DNA from: an uncultured Bacteroides sp.
Lineage (GTDB): Bacteria; Bacteroidota; Bacteroidia; Bacteroidales; Bacteroidaceae
DNA: 64,000 nucleotides
Reading direction: 5' to 3'
NCBI GenBank assembly: GCA_947074205.1
Contig: CAMTOQ010000009.1
Span: 1 to 64,000, forward strand
A program made the translations under genes and the position numbers. Under the pieces are notes generated by a model. That model was not told the DNA's origin and made no database searches. It saw only the letters and a program-made list of their open reading frames with translations. Below are positions 26,666 through 35,828 of this stretch, one piece after another. Within the stretch, counting starts at the first letter, position 1, and each line of letters opens with the position of its first letter.

Positions 26666-27478
26666 ATGAGAAGTTATTCGTCTATTCTACTTGTACTTTT
26701 CTCTCTCTATTCTGCGCAGAGTTTTGCGCAGGATAGAAGTAAACAACAGTTTCCTTTTGTTCAAACCGATCAGACGGTGAACCAATCGGATGAGAAATGT
26801 TTGGTAACAGACGAATACACACTCAATATCCCTGATGTGGCCGAGGATGCACCAAAGCAAAGCTATGTGTTTGTGGTAAAAAACCAGTGCAACAAGCCGG
26901 TTCGCATCACGCATGTCATCAACTCGTGCAGCTGCCTCACCACTCAAGTGCCCGATAGCTTGTTTGCACCGGGTGAGGAGAAGGAGGTGATTCTCACTTT
27001 CAACCCCTACAGAAAGATGGGGAACGTCTTCCAAGAGGCGTTTATCTATACGGACCAAAACGACAAGGAAGCTTCTTTGTCGCTGATGATTCAAGGCAAG
27101 GTGGTGCCAAGTGCCGACCCTTACTACCATTTTAAACGCAATGTGGGAGTGCTTCGTTTCAAACGCAAGTACCTGAACTTTGAGTTTACAGAGCCTCAAC
27201 AGTGGCTCACCGAACGATTGGTTTGCCTCAACAGTAGCGATCGCGAAGTGACTATCTCGGGCAATATCAAGGGCGAACCTCTACCCTCTTACATTGAGAT
27301 TAGTAGCGAGCCAAAGGTGATAGCCCCCGGACAAGAGGCCGACATCATTGTGAAGATAAACAACAAGGAGATGCCAACCACCTTTTTCGAGCTGATCATC
27401 GCGCTTGATGGTGTAGATGCATCGGCAGCAGACAAGGGACTGTTGATGAAGATCAACAACAAGAAGAACAAGAAATAA
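26666..27478 (+). CDS. DUF1573 domain secreted protein
   Basis: A 270-residue exported protein with a Sec signal peptide (MRSYSSILLVLFSLYSAQSF, then AQ). Residues about 45-140 match DUF1573, an ASPM/hydin-like Ig fold: VFVVKNQCNKPVRITHV, then NSCSCLTTQVPDSLFAPGE and EVILTFNPYRK. A second Ig-like half follows and the C-terminus is Lys/Asn-rich. There is no lipobox, so it is probably periplasmic or surface-associated. It starts 11 bp after the subtilisin gene and may assist assembly or folding of the complex. This is inference. Confidence 0.82.
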   Translation: MRSYSSILLVLFSLYSAQSFAQDRSKQQFPFVQTDQTVNQSDEKCLVTDEYTLNIPDVAEDAPKQSYVFVVKNQCNKPVRITHVINSCSCLTTQVPDSLFAPGEEKEVILTFNPYRKMGNVFQEAFIYTDQNDKEASLSLMIQGKVVPSADPYYHFKRNVGVLRFKRKYLNFEFTEPQQWLTERLVCLNSSDREVTISGNIKGEPLPSYIEISSEPKVIAPGQEADIIVKINNKEMPTTFFELIIALDGVDASAADKGLLMKINNKKNKK

Positions 27479-27497
27479 ACCAAGACAGAATTTTAAA

Positions 27498-27950
27498 ATG
27501 AAGAATATTTTCAAAATAGCTATGCTCTTCACGCTTCTATTGAGCATTGTTGCTTGTAGCAACGATGACGATAAAGTGTTCGAAGAAGCTGCATTGGAAG
27601 CCAGCTACATCAATATTGCCGGCACATGGGGCTTGACTGAATGGAATGGTCAAACCATCGAAAACATCTATACTTATATCACTTTCGACCGTCGCGAACA
27701 CACGTTTGTGATGTATCAAAACATGGATAGCATGTACGCTCGCGAGATCACCGGCTCGTTCACCATCTCTAAAGATGAGAACGATGAGTCAATCGATCTA
27801 ATCTCGGGCGACTATGATTATGACAACGGCAAGTGGAACAACACTTACGAAATCAAGATCTACAAAGATAGAATGGTATGGACAGTAGTAGGCGACGCTA
27901 GCGATGTATCGGTATACACGCGTTGCGAATTGCCTACCGACTTGAACTAA
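27498..27950 (+). CDS. Lipocalin-like small lipoprotein
   Basis: A 150-residue lipoprotein (lipobox SIVAC, Cys20). The mature part is a single small beta-barrel-like domain starting IAGTWGLTEWNGQTIENIYT, similar to the lipocalin-like/DUF5004-type proteins of Bacteroidetes. No ligand residues can be named. It is the last gene of the SusCD operon, 19 bp after the DUF1573 gene, and is followed by a strong terminator. Confidence 0.75.
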   Translation: MKNIFKIAMLFTLLLSIVACSNDDDKVFEEAALEASYINIAGTWGLTEWNGQTIENIYTYITFDRREHTFVMYQNMDSMYAREITGSFTISKDENDESIDLISGDYDYDNGKWNNTYEIKIYKDRMVWTVVGDASDVSVYTRCELPTDLN

Positions 27951-27985
27951 GCAATTTTTCATCCCGAGCATATACCTATATGCAG

Positions 27986-28031
27986 AATATGCTTTCAACT
28001 CCATTAACGGACGTTGAAAGCATATTTTTTT
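27986..28031. terminator. Strong terminator ending the SusCD operon
   Basis: Arms 27986-27999 and 28013-28026 form a perfect 14-bp stem (AATATGCTTTCAAC with its complement), a 13-nt loop and a run of seven T. It lies between the plus-strand lipocalin-like gene and the minus-strand pectate lyase gene and serves the former best. Confidence 0.9.
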
Positions 28032-28054
28032 GTGCCTACTTTTACTAGACTAGC

Positions 28055-29812
28055 CTACTTGAATATACGAAATACTTCGCGTTGGTTGTTCTCTAAGTCA
28101 ATAGCCAGCAGATAGTGTGCCTTTGGGTAAGCAGAGAAGTCGATCTGTGTAGTGTTGGCATCGAACGTATTTAGATGATAGCCATTGACAGACAGCAGAT
28201 GTATAGACTTAACCTTTGCATCCCCTTTATTGATGTTGATTACATCTGTCACGGCTCTAGGGTAAACCGTTATCCCACTGCTTTGCTGATCGTGAATAGA
28301 AGTAGCGAAACTGTGTTCAATGGTTTCGCCCATCAACGAGGCCAGATAGATTTCCAATGCTGTATAGCCGGCCGCATTTGTGCGGTTTCTATCTTCCGCA
28401 TCTTCCGGGTTGAGTCCGTTAGCCACTTCCCAATCATCGGGCATACCATCGTTGTCGCTATCTTTTGGAGCCTCAGCAGCTACATATTCAGGATAGCCTT
28501 CTACGTTCCAAGGTGAGTCGATGATTCCGCCTGTACCTAGTACGCCTTTATAGTTGGCAGTGCCGGTGCGGGTTTCTTCTATGATACGACGTTCCACCAC
28601 ATCGCGATTGATGGTACCGGCCATAGCCAATACATCTTCATAGGCTTGCTGCGCACTCTTTAGATTCTTCACACGATACTCATCATAGTCAAATCGGGGT
28701 ACATTGTTTATACCTATATCGTAGAGCAACTCGTCCGAACGGATATCGGCTTCGGTAAATGGGCTACCATTGTCGGTGCGGATATTTACAGCCGTCCAAG
28801 GGTTGGCGGTAGCTGTGCTGGAACCTTCCATCACGTTACCATCAAAGAAGAAGCGAGCTGCAACACCTTTGTTACCTCCATCCGAAATCTCGGTGAACCA
28901 CTTGGTAGAGTGTGTAGATGGCCCCGGTTTATAGTAATTACAAAGGAAGTTCGTCAAATTGTATCGTTTGGTTCCTGTTGCAATATCCGATCCATAGCAA
29001 GCGTTGCGGTTGCCCCAGTTGTAGTTCACATTATTGGTATATTCGATAAACACACGCACATCATTGTCGCCACGCGAGCCATTTAAACGGGGTGAGCGAG
29101 CTTTGTTGTGGGCCAGTAGGTTGTGATAGAACGTAGCACTCTGTCCGCCCCACTGTGCACCATAGCTACGGTTGCCCTTAGCGTGTCCACCTTCGTAGAG
29201 TCCTTCGTGCACGATACAGTGTTGCACTGTGGTAAACTGATTGTCGTAGATGGTCATATTTTCTTCGGCCGACCAGCCGAAACAGCTGTGGTCGATGATC
29301 CAGTTCTTGCCATTCTCTATACCGATTGCTGCACCGTAGTTGGTTTCATGGTTGATTTCATCACTTAGCCCGATACGTGCACGGATATTACGGATCACCA
29401 AGTTCTGCGATCCACCAAAGTTGAGCTTTCCACCTCTAAACAGGATTCCTTCGCCCGGCGCGGTTTGTCCGGCGATAGTAAGATTGGCACGCGAGCTGCG
29501 AATATCGTTGCCATTACGTCCTTTGGAATGATCGGGTTCAGACTTGATTGTGATAGTGCCCGATACACGGAAGATCACCGTCAGGGGTTCGCCAGGGTAT
29601 TGTTTCAAAGCCCAACGGAATGAGCCCGGTATAGGTTCTTCGGCCGAACCGTAATCTTCAAGGTTGTCTACAAACACCACTTGGCCACCACGGCCGCCTT
29701 GGGCATACTTTCCAAAACCTTCTGCGGTGGGGAAGGCCAATAACTGTTGCGCACTAAGCTCTCCCGGGATTAGGCTGGCAAGCAGCAATGCAAGGGAAAA
29801 GAGTTTCTTCAT
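28055..29812 (-). CDS. Pectate lyase family 1 protein with T9SS sorting domain
   Basis: A 585-residue secreted right-handed beta-helix lyase that should cut (methylated or free) polygalacturonate by beta-elimination. It has a Sec signal (MKKLFSLALLLASLIPGELS), an N-terminal PL1 block FPTAEGFGKYAQGGRGGQVV, and helix segments with IRNIRARIG and IDHSCFGWSAEENMTIYDN. A DNDGMPDDWEVANGLNP dockerin-like or linker motif follows (about residue 450). The last 75 residues are a type A T9SS sorting domain (SSGITVYPRAVTDVININ..., ending VFRIFK). Export through the PorP/GldK machinery encoded near 61579 is expected. The catalytic Arg was not assigned. Confidence 0.9.
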   Translation of the reverse strand: MKKLFSLALLLASLIPGELSAQQLLAFPTAEGFGKYAQGGRGGQVVFVDNLEDYGSAEEPIPGSFRWALKQYPGEPLTVIFRVSGTITIKSEPDHSKGRNGNDIRSSRANLTIAGQTAPGEGILFRGGKLNFGGSQNLVIRNIRARIGLSDEINHETNYGAAIGIENGKNWIIDHSCFGWSAEENMTIYDNQFTTVQHCIVHEGLYEGGHAKGNRSYGAQWGGQSATFYHNLLAHNKARSPRLNGSRGDNDVRVFIEYTNNVNYNWGNRNACYGSDIATGTKRYNLTNFLCNYYKPGPSTHSTKWFTEISDGGNKGVAARFFFDGNVMEGSSTATANPWTAVNIRTDNGSPFTEADIRSDELLYDIGINNVPRFDYDEYRVKNLKSAQQAYEDVLAMAGTINRDVVERRIIEETRTGTANYKGVLGTGGIIDSPWNVEGYPEYVAAEAPKDSDNDGMPDDWEVANGLNPEDAEDRNRTNAAGYTALEIYLASLMGETIEHSFATSIHDQQSSGITVYPRAVTDVININKGDAKVKSIHLLSVNGYHLNTFDANTTQIDFSAYPKAHYLLAIDLENNQREVFRIFK

Positions 29813-29963
29813 AAAAATAGTTTTTTCGTTAACGTTCCATTTGGATATAATTAGGACGTATAGCTAGCCATATTGTAATCATCAGATGTCCAAGGATTTT
29901 ATTCGTTTAGCAGTCAACAAAACAGGGATGATTTTGTTATTCTTTCTTCTTAATACCCGACCT

Positions 29964-30536
29964 ATGAACTATCAAACTACCGTAAAGCTAGATGGTAAAT
30001 TCTATACTTCGCTACGCGATATATTGCCTTCGCATGGCGAGCTAAAAATGCTTATCGTGGGGCGTACGCCTAGCCATGGAAGCATCGTGAAGGGGCACTA
30101 CTTTCAAGGCACACGTGGCAAATCGCTTTGGAACAAACTAAGAAATTATGGGATACTAGATTTCCCACAAGATAGATATGCTGACGAATATCTGCTAGAG
30201 AATAACTATGGCATCATCCATCTCTCTCCCATACCGTGCGAGTATCGCGAGCTGGATAGGCAGCTCACTCGTCGAGGCTACAAACGGTTGATGGCTATTG
30301 TACGCATCTACCGCCCCAAGATGTTACTCTTCTCGTACAAGAACATCGTGGATAGCATAGTAGATGCCTTGGACGGCACTAAGATACAGACGAACTATGG
30401 TTTCAATCCGATGTGTGAGGTGCTTTTCAATGGGGTACCCGTCTTTATATTCCCCATGCCGGGCACACCTTGCACCAAAGAGGAGGCGACCACCTGCATG
30501 GATAGCTTGGTGAGTTTCTTGAAACAGATAGAATAG
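29964..30536 (+). CDS. Uracil-DNA-glycosylase-superfamily-like protein
   Basis: A 190-residue cytosolic protein (the ATG at 29964 is preferred, because the open frame from 29886 adds a hydrophobic stretch foreign to the family). The pattern resembles mismatch-specific UDG-superfamily proteins: MLIVGRTPSHGSIVKGHYF at the N-terminus, then GKSLWNKLRNYGIL, and a C-terminal FNGVPVFIFPMPGTPC that may be the second active-site loop. If so, it removes damaged or mismatched bases from DNA. The catalytic residue is uncertain and the family call is moderate. The next gene (DUF488) begins 4 bp later. Confidence 0.55.
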   Translation: MNYQTTVKLDGKFYTSLRDILPSHGELKMLIVGRTPSHGSIVKGHYFQGTRGKSLWNKLRNYGILDFPQDRYADEYLLENNYGIIHLSPIPCEYRELDRQLTRRGYKRLMAIVRIYRPKMLLFSYKNIVDSIVDALDGTKIQTNYGFNPMCEVLFNGVPVFIFPMPGTPCTKEEATTCMDSLVSFLKQIE

Positions 30537-30540
30537 ACTT

Positions 30541-31089
30541 ATGCAAAAGACCATTTGGACCATAGGGCACTCTACTCACTCCATCGAAGAGTTTGTGGCA
30601 CTGCTGCTGCACTACAACATCGAGCAGGTGGCCGATGTGCGCAAGTTGCCGGGATCCAATAAGTTTCCACAGTTCAATAGCGATACCCTGGCAAAGAGCT
30701 TAGCCGATCACCACATTGGCTATGCTTACTTCAAACTACTAGGTGGATTGCGCCCTGCCAACAAGGACTCTAAGAACACAGCATGGGTCAATAAGTCGTT
30801 TCGCAATTATGCAGACTATATGGAGACTAGCTCTTTCAAAGAAGGAGTGGCACAACTGGAAGCCTATGCCGAGCAACGACCTACGGCCATCATGTGTGCC
30901 GAGGTGCTGTGGTGGCGCTGCCATCGCTCTATGATAGCAGACTACCTCAAGGCCAAAGGGTGGACAGTGATACATATCTTGAGCCTTACATCTACCAAGG
31001 AACATCCCTATACAGCAGTGGCCCACCTCGTAGATGGTGAGCTGAGCTATGCGCCTAAGTCGGAAGTCACTCTCCCCACTCCACACTGA
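30541..31089 (+). CDS. DUF488 domain protein
   Basis: A 182-residue cytosolic protein matching DUF488: IWTIGHSTHSIEEF at the N-terminus, VADVRKLPGSNKFPQF, and the Cys/His motif AIMCAEVLWWRCHRSMIADY (about residues 118-137), which suggests a metal- or nucleotide-linked site. The function of this family is not established. It probably forms a two-gene operon with the UDG-like gene. Its last 23 bp overlap the 3' end of the convergent beta-helix gene, and no terminator fits between them. Confidence 0.88.
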   Translation: MQKTIWTIGHSTHSIEEFVALLLHYNIEQVADVRKLPGSNKFPQFNSDTLAKSLADHHIGYAYFKLLGGLRPANKDSKNTAWVNKSFRNYADYMETSSFKEGVAQLEAYAEQRPTAIMCAEVLWWRCHRSMIADYLKAKGWTVIHILSLTSTKEHPYTAVAHLVDGELSYAPKSEVTLPTPH

Positions 31090-33580
31090 GGTGTTTCAAC
31101 ATCGTAGCATTCTCGCCCCACGTGCCGGTGTGCTGTAGACCGATGCCCCCTTGTGTGTTGGGGATAATATCGGCTTGCAGGTAGATTTGCGTGTGCAGGT
31201 TAGGATCTTTAGGGGTAGCCAATGGAGTGGTAGTATCGACTTGTGCCACGAGGCGATTGCCTTTAGCAGATAACCTGATGGTGCACCCCGTGCGGTAGCA
31301 GATGGCCGAGATAGGCTCACAGATAGCAGTAGCAATCCCATTGTTGTACTCCATAAGAGTGAAGTCCACCGCATTACTATACTTGGTGGTGCGCTCAATG
31401 CGCAGTGCATAGCCCGATAGCGTCTTCGTATCCATCTTGATGTAGATATCCATATACTGCCCCGTGGCACTGCCAAACCCTTGCCCTGCCGTCTTACAGG
31501 GATCTACCAATAGTTCTAACGACATATCGCCGTATGGAGCCTCTAGTGGGGTGTAGAGCAATCGAGCACCACGCTGGCACTGCAACAATCCCAAGCCCGT
31601 TGCCCCATTGATGCCTTCGCCATAATACCAATAGGGTGTATCGGGATAGACCTCCCAGTCGAAGCCTTGGGTGTCGATAGGTTTGTAGCCACCTATTGTC
31701 CAAAACCCCGGAATGATAGCGGACTGATTGGTAGTGGGGAAATTGACGAAGCTGGTTTGCAACTCACGGATAGGAGCTGCTGACTTTAAGCGAATAGGTT
31801 TCGACGTTACAGCAGATACCGCCTCTCCGGGCAAGCAACGCTGATGCTTGGGCTGCACGGCAGCTAGTATGTAGTAGCCGGCATCATCTACAGTAAGCGG
31901 ATAGGCCAACAAGGGACGACCCATGCGTGACACAGCTACGGGCAGAGCGTCTGCACCTTTCTTATCTTTACAGCGGTACCACGTCACGAGCGATTGATCT
32001 TCTCGCCCTTGCAAGTCTAACTGATAGTTTAGCCAAAGGGTATCTTGGTGAGTTGCAATGGCAGGGCGTTTTACAAATGAAGGTGCAGCTACATAGCCGG
32101 GCAGCACAGTTAATTCGGTAGCCCCTTGAAGTCCATCCTCGGTGGAGGCAATGATACTAATGCGGCGTGGGGCATCGTCGTGATAAGTGGCTTGCACCTT
32201 ACAGTGGTACCCATCGGTAGTAGAAAGAGCAACCACTCCTTCATCGCCCGCAGATACACTCCACCTCACAGGTTTGTTGTTCAGCGTGTAGTTGCTATGA
32301 CGTTTCAATGTAGCAGTTAGTTCGATAGGCGCTTCGCCCGTTTGCAAAGTGGCTTCGAGGGGCGCCACAGCTAGGCAGGTAGCCACCTGATAGTTTCCCG
32401 CAACAAGCGATTTCACTTGCAATGGGTCCCACCCATCTTCTCCACAAAGCAGATTGTAGGTGTTGTACACCTTCTTCCCATCGCGCTCTACATGGTAGGC
32501 TTGCAAGGCAGGAGCCTCATCGATCGATATAGTATTCACGACATTCTTGTTCCCTATGACATAGGGCTGGCTGTTGAGGGTAACACCCGACTGATAGCAG
32601 CGCAGCCATTGGGTAGGCGATGCGGCCCACCCCACATAGAGTGAATCATTTGCAGCATGAAAGCGGCAGTCCACTACACTCAACGGACCCACTGCCTTGC
32701 AGAAGTATTGGCTACCTCCTTCGTGGCAGATGGTAAAGTCGCAATCGAGGAACACAGCCCCACCCCAGTCGGTTCGCCAAAACGGACGCGGTGCATAGAA
32801 GTGCAGCGTGCAGCCTAGATAGACTCCATTGCCGGTAAGGGCATCGTCGGTGCTCTCCATGTGGCAGTCTTTAAACAAGATGCGTCTTGCCCCGTTCAGC
32901 GGGTTCATATTGAGGCGACTGATGAAGCGTACATTCTCGGCCATCACCTTGTCGCCATGACTATAAGCCACGTGTGCCTGCGTGATGGCAGACATACGTT
33001 TACTGCGATTGAGCTGTGGTTGTAAGGGAAACTCTAGATCCACATTGCAGAAGTTGCCCATCGTCAGGTTTTTCACCAGCAAGCCATCGCCCCAGAAGTC
33101 GAACATCGTAAAGTTGCCCACCGCGCCTTGTGTCTGTCCACGGTTGGCAGCAAGCACCACATTACGTGGATCAGTATTCAGGCCGACAAGATGCAGATAG
33201 TCGCACTTCACCACCATACCAAAAGGTTCGCGTCCCTCCTTACCCTTTCGCACAGCGGGGTCATCGGGGTTATCAATCCAGTAGACATAAGGAGCGATAT
33301 AGACACACATCGGTGCATCTTCAGTGCCATCTTCAAAACATTGAGCGGCATCTTGAAAGCTGGAGAAGACATACGGATGGCGAGCGGCCTCCTCGGCAGA
33401 GAGCTGCCCATCTACAAAGATGGAGCGCTTGCCTAGCACCACCTCTTTACCTTGGTAAACGATGCGGTTGCCATAGAAGGCGATAGGGTCCGACGAATCT
33501 AAAGGGATATAGTTTTGGCTGGCGGCAGGTAGTGCCAGCAGCACGAAGATAAACGTAAGTACGTATAGGTGAAGTTTCAT
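31067..33580 (-). CDS. Secreted beta-helix protein, pectinesterase-like
   Basis: An 837-residue secreted protein. The open frame continues upstream to 33673, but the signal peptide MKLHLYVLTFIFVLLALPAA starts at 33580 and fixes the start. Residues about 25-390 have the turn-rich strands of a right-handed beta-helix related to pectinesterases (YLHLVGLNTDPRNVVLAANR, then GLLVKNLTMGNFCNVDLEF and ARRILFKDCHMESTDDALTG). The classical pectinesterase catalytic block is not clearly present, so catalysis is unproven. Ig-like and jelly-roll-like domains follow to the C-terminus. No T9SS sorting domain or lipobox is visible. It lies just downstream of the acid-sugar operon and near a pectate lyase. Confidence 0.6.
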   Translation of the reverse strand: MKLHLYVLTFIFVLLALPAASQNYIPLDSSDPIAFYGNRIVYQGKEVVLGKRSIFVDGQLSAEEAARHPYVFSSFQDAAQCFEDGTEDAPMCVYIAPYVYWIDNPDDPAVRKGKEGREPFGMVVKCDYLHLVGLNTDPRNVVLAANRGQTQGAVGNFTMFDFWGDGLLVKNLTMGNFCNVDLEFPLQPQLNRSKRMSAITQAHVAYSHGDKVMAENVRFISRLNMNPLNGARRILFKDCHMESTDDALTGNGVYLGCTLHFYAPRPFWRTDWGGAVFLDCDFTICHEGGSQYFCKAVGPLSVVDCRFHAANDSLYVGWAASPTQWLRCYQSGVTLNSQPYVIGNKNVVNTISIDEAPALQAYHVERDGKKVYNTYNLLCGEDGWDPLQVKSLVAGNYQVATCLAVAPLEATLQTGEAPIELTATLKRHSNYTLNNKPVRWSVSAGDEGVVALSTTDGYHCKVQATYHDDAPRRISIIASTEDGLQGATELTVLPGYVAAPSFVKRPAIATHQDTLWLNYQLDLQGREDQSLVTWYRCKDKKGADALPVAVSRMGRPLLAYPLTVDDAGYYILAAVQPKHQRCLPGEAVSAVTSKPIRLKSAAPIRELQTSFVNFPTTNQSAIIPGFWTIGGYKPIDTQGFDWEVYPDTPYWYYGEGINGATGLGLLQCQRGARLLYTPLEAPYGDMSLELLVDPCKTAGQGFGSATGQYMDIYIKMDTKTLSGYALRIERTTKYSNAVDFTLMEYNNGIATAICEPISAICYRTGCTIRLSAKGNRLVAQVDTTTPLATPKDPNLHTQIYLQADIIPNTQGGIGLQHTGTWGENATMLKHLSVEWGE

Positions 33581-33648
33581 AGCGATTGAGTTGACGGCAT
33601 AAAAATAGGGATAAACCTCGAAAAGACTTATCCCTATACTATTATTTT

Positions 33649-34776
33649 TTAGGCTAACACCTTTTCCGGCCACGCATAGCTTCCGGGTTTCAGTGTTACA
33701 TGCAGATGCTCTGCTTCGTGAGGCTGAAGGGTGATGATGCCGGCGGCCAGTTGTCCCGTCACCTCAAAGTTGTACCACCCCATTACCTTGATTACTTCGT
33801 AAGCGGTTGCACCACCTTCTATCACCAACTCTTTTACTAGGCATTCGCGAGTAATCTTATAGCAACTCTCCGCCATGATGTACTTCAAACGCTGCGCGTA
33901 AGTAGGGTCGGCAGATACCGGCTGATTGATCGTTATCGCTAGGCTAGGATGCTTGGCATAGCTCAAAGATAGAGCTTTGATCCACGTTGACGAGTAGGCC
34001 ACACCGTCGAATACATCTTTCGGCATAGCCAATAGGGGCACTCTGCGCTCTTCCAAATCTTTTAGCAGAGCGTTGTGGTGCAGGGTACTTCCACAAATCA
34101 GTAGCAAGTGGTCGATAGGCAACTTCTGTGTGGGCTGTTCCGAAGGTTTTACCCCCAGTGTATGTTCTACAAAAGCTTTGAAGAAGCTGCTCCCGCCGGC
34201 GGGAATCCAGTCGGGAGTCAGCTGCTTCGTATAATCCACAAGTTCCACTTCGGTCGAGAGGTTGCCGATTGTTAGGGGACTAGCTATCGAAAGTGGTTCT
34301 TGCGGACGGATTAGTGTTCCACCACCTAGCAGGTCGAGTACCTTGTCGCTCTTAGCCGGAAACTCCGGATCGTAAGAGAAGGGAGTTTGGGTGATGGGTT
34401 GTTGATTAACGTAGTAGATACCATCGATGATTTGGCGGCCCAGAGAGGGGTTGGCAGGAAGTAGCAATGCGCCCTTCTTGCCGGTAGCTTCGAGTAGTGC
34501 TTCCAGCTCGTCTTTCACATAACCGCGAAGCACCGAGTCGGTTTTCTTAAATAGAGTCTGTACTCCAAGTAGAGTCAAGCGGCGGCCCAGTTCAATAGAC
34601 TGATTGATGGCCTCGCAACGTAGCAACGAACGAGTATTGGTGATGCACACCAACACGTCGCACTCTGGCAGTTCCTCTCCCACTCTACGGGTAAGGACAA
34701 CTTTCAAGCCGTAGCTGTAGGCAATGCCTGCAATCTCCGCGGCTCCTGTAATATCATCGGCGATAACAGCTATCAT
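33649..34776 (-). CDS. Four-carbon acid sugar kinase family protein (DUF1537)
   Basis: A 375-residue cytosolic kinase of the DUF1537/OtnK-DtnK family, which phosphorylates four-carbon acid sugars such as erythronate or threonate at O4. Evidence is the N-terminal IAVIADDITGAAEIAGIAYS, the DSVLRGYVKDELEALL segment, and the C-terminal ATP-site text VIEGGATAYEVIKVMGW and GSYAWPEK. The ATG at 34776 is chosen because the family begins at MIAVIADD. It begins 1 nt after the stop of the PdxA-like gene. That kinase/PdxA2 pairing is the known threonate/erythronate route to dihydroxyacetone phosphate. Confidence 0.88.
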   Translation of the reverse strand: MIAVIADDITGAAEIAGIAYSYGLKVVLTRRVGEELPECDVLVCITNTRSLLRCEAINQSIELGRRLTLLGVQTLFKKTDSVLRGYVKDELEALLEATGKKGALLLPANPSLGRQIIDGIYYVNQQPITQTPFSYDPEFPAKSDKVLDLLGGGTLIRPQEPLSIASPLTIGNLSTEVELVDYTKQLTPDWIPAGGSSFFKAFVEHTLGVKPSEQPTQKLPIDHLLLICGSTLHHNALLKDLEERRVPLLAMPKDVFDGVAYSSTWIKALSLSYAKHPSLAITINQPVSADPTYAQRLKYIMAESCYKITRECLVKELVIEGGATAYEVIKVMGWYNFEVTGQLAAGIITLQPHEAEHLHVTLKPGSYAWPEKVLA

Positions 34777-34777
34777 A

Positions 34778-35815
34778 TTACATATTCTTTTTGCGGTTTT
34801 CGGCCATCTTAGCGGCATAGTCTACAGAGAGTAGTAGCGCCTCAGGGCTGGCAATACCTTTGCCGGCCACGTCGAAGGCTGTACCGTGATCCACAGATAC
34901 ACGAATAATAGGCAAACCAAGGGTGATGTTTACACCTTTCACACTCTTCATCTTCTTGGTCTCAGGGTCCCAATCGAAACCTACCACCTTGAAGGGGATA
35001 TGGCCTTGATCGTGGTACATCGCCACGCAGCCATCAAAGAAACCGCCTTTGGCTTTGGCAAAAAGGGTATCGGGAGGAACAGGTCCCTCTACCAAGTGAC
35101 CTTTCGCTTTAAGCTCTTCTACAGCAGGGATAATCTCTTGCGCCTCTTCGTAGCCAAACAAGCCGTTGTCGCTAGAGTGTGGGTTCAAGCCGGCGATACC
35201 AATCTTTGGGTTTTCGATGCCAAACTGACGGCAAGCGTCTTCTAGCAGAAGGGCCACAGTCATGATACGTTCTTTCTTCACTAGGTCGCACGCTTGGCGC
35301 AAAGGCACGTGAGTAGATACATGAATCACACGTAGAAACTCATCGGCTAGCAACATCGCATATTTCTTCGTGCCCGTGTAGTGAGCATAGATCTCTGTAT
35401 GTCCTGAGAAGTGGTGTCCGGCTAGGTTGAGCGATTCCTTGTTAAGGGGAGCTGTCACCGTACCGTCTACTTCGTTGGACATAGCTAGTTCGATGGCTTT
35501 AATCACCGATTGGAAGGCTGCGTTGCCACATTGTGCCGACACTTCGCCAAACTGATGTTGGTCGATGTCGATTAGTTTGAGGTCGATCACATCCATCACG
35601 CCTTTCTCGAACTTCGCTTCGCTCACGTTCTCGATAGCGTTCACTGTCAATGGTAGGTTGAGCAGAGCGATAGCTTTCGCCATTACGGCTGCATCACCTG
35701 TCACCACGGGGCGACATTGTTGATAGATCACATCACTGCAAAAAGACTCGGCCACAATCTCTGGACCAATGCCTGCGGGATCACCCATGGTGATCGCCAA
35801 TATAGGTAGTTTCAT
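34778..35815 (-). CDS. PdxA-family 4-phosphoerythronate/threonate-type dehydrogenase
   Basis: A 345-residue NAD-dependent dehydrogenase of the PdxA fold. Motifs are AITMGDPAGIGPEIV at the N-terminus, VTAPLNKESLNLAGHHFSGH (about residues 136-155), the metal-site text GLNPHSSDNGLFGYEE and the C-terminal YHDQGHIPFK. PdxA itself acts in vitamin B6 synthesis. This copy, fused by position to a DUF1537 kinase and a symporter, is better read as PdxA2, which oxidises and decarboxylates the 4-phospho acid. The ATG at 35815 begins the conserved MKLPILAITMG and is preferred to the open frame from 35860. Confidence 0.88.
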   Translation of the reverse strand: MKLPILAITMGDPAGIGPEIVAESFCSDVIYQQCRPVVTGDAAVMAKAIALLNLPLTVNAIENVSEAKFEKGVMDVIDLKLIDIDQHQFGEVSAQCGNAAFQSVIKAIELAMSNEVDGTVTAPLNKESLNLAGHHFSGHTEIYAHYTGTKKYAMLLADEFLRVIHVSTHVPLRQACDLVKKERIMTVALLLEDACRQFGIENPKIGIAGLNPHSSDNGLFGYEEAQEIIPAVEELKAKGHLVEGPVPPDTLFAKAKGGFFDGCVAMYHDQGHIPFKVVGFDWDPETKKMKSVKGVNITLGLPIIRVSVDHGTAFDVAGKGIASPEALLLSVDYAAKMAENRKKNM

Positions 35816-35828
35816 CTGTTTCGTTAGA

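Noticed and set aside
27986-28031. Mobile-element end between the SusCD operon and the pectate lyase
   Set aside because: The inverted repeat is a standard terminator (14-bp stem plus T-run) with no target duplication or transposase nearby.
33581-33673. Longer start for the secreted beta-helix protein
   Set aside because: A good signal peptide begins at 33580, and the longer form would bury it and overlap the kinase gene.
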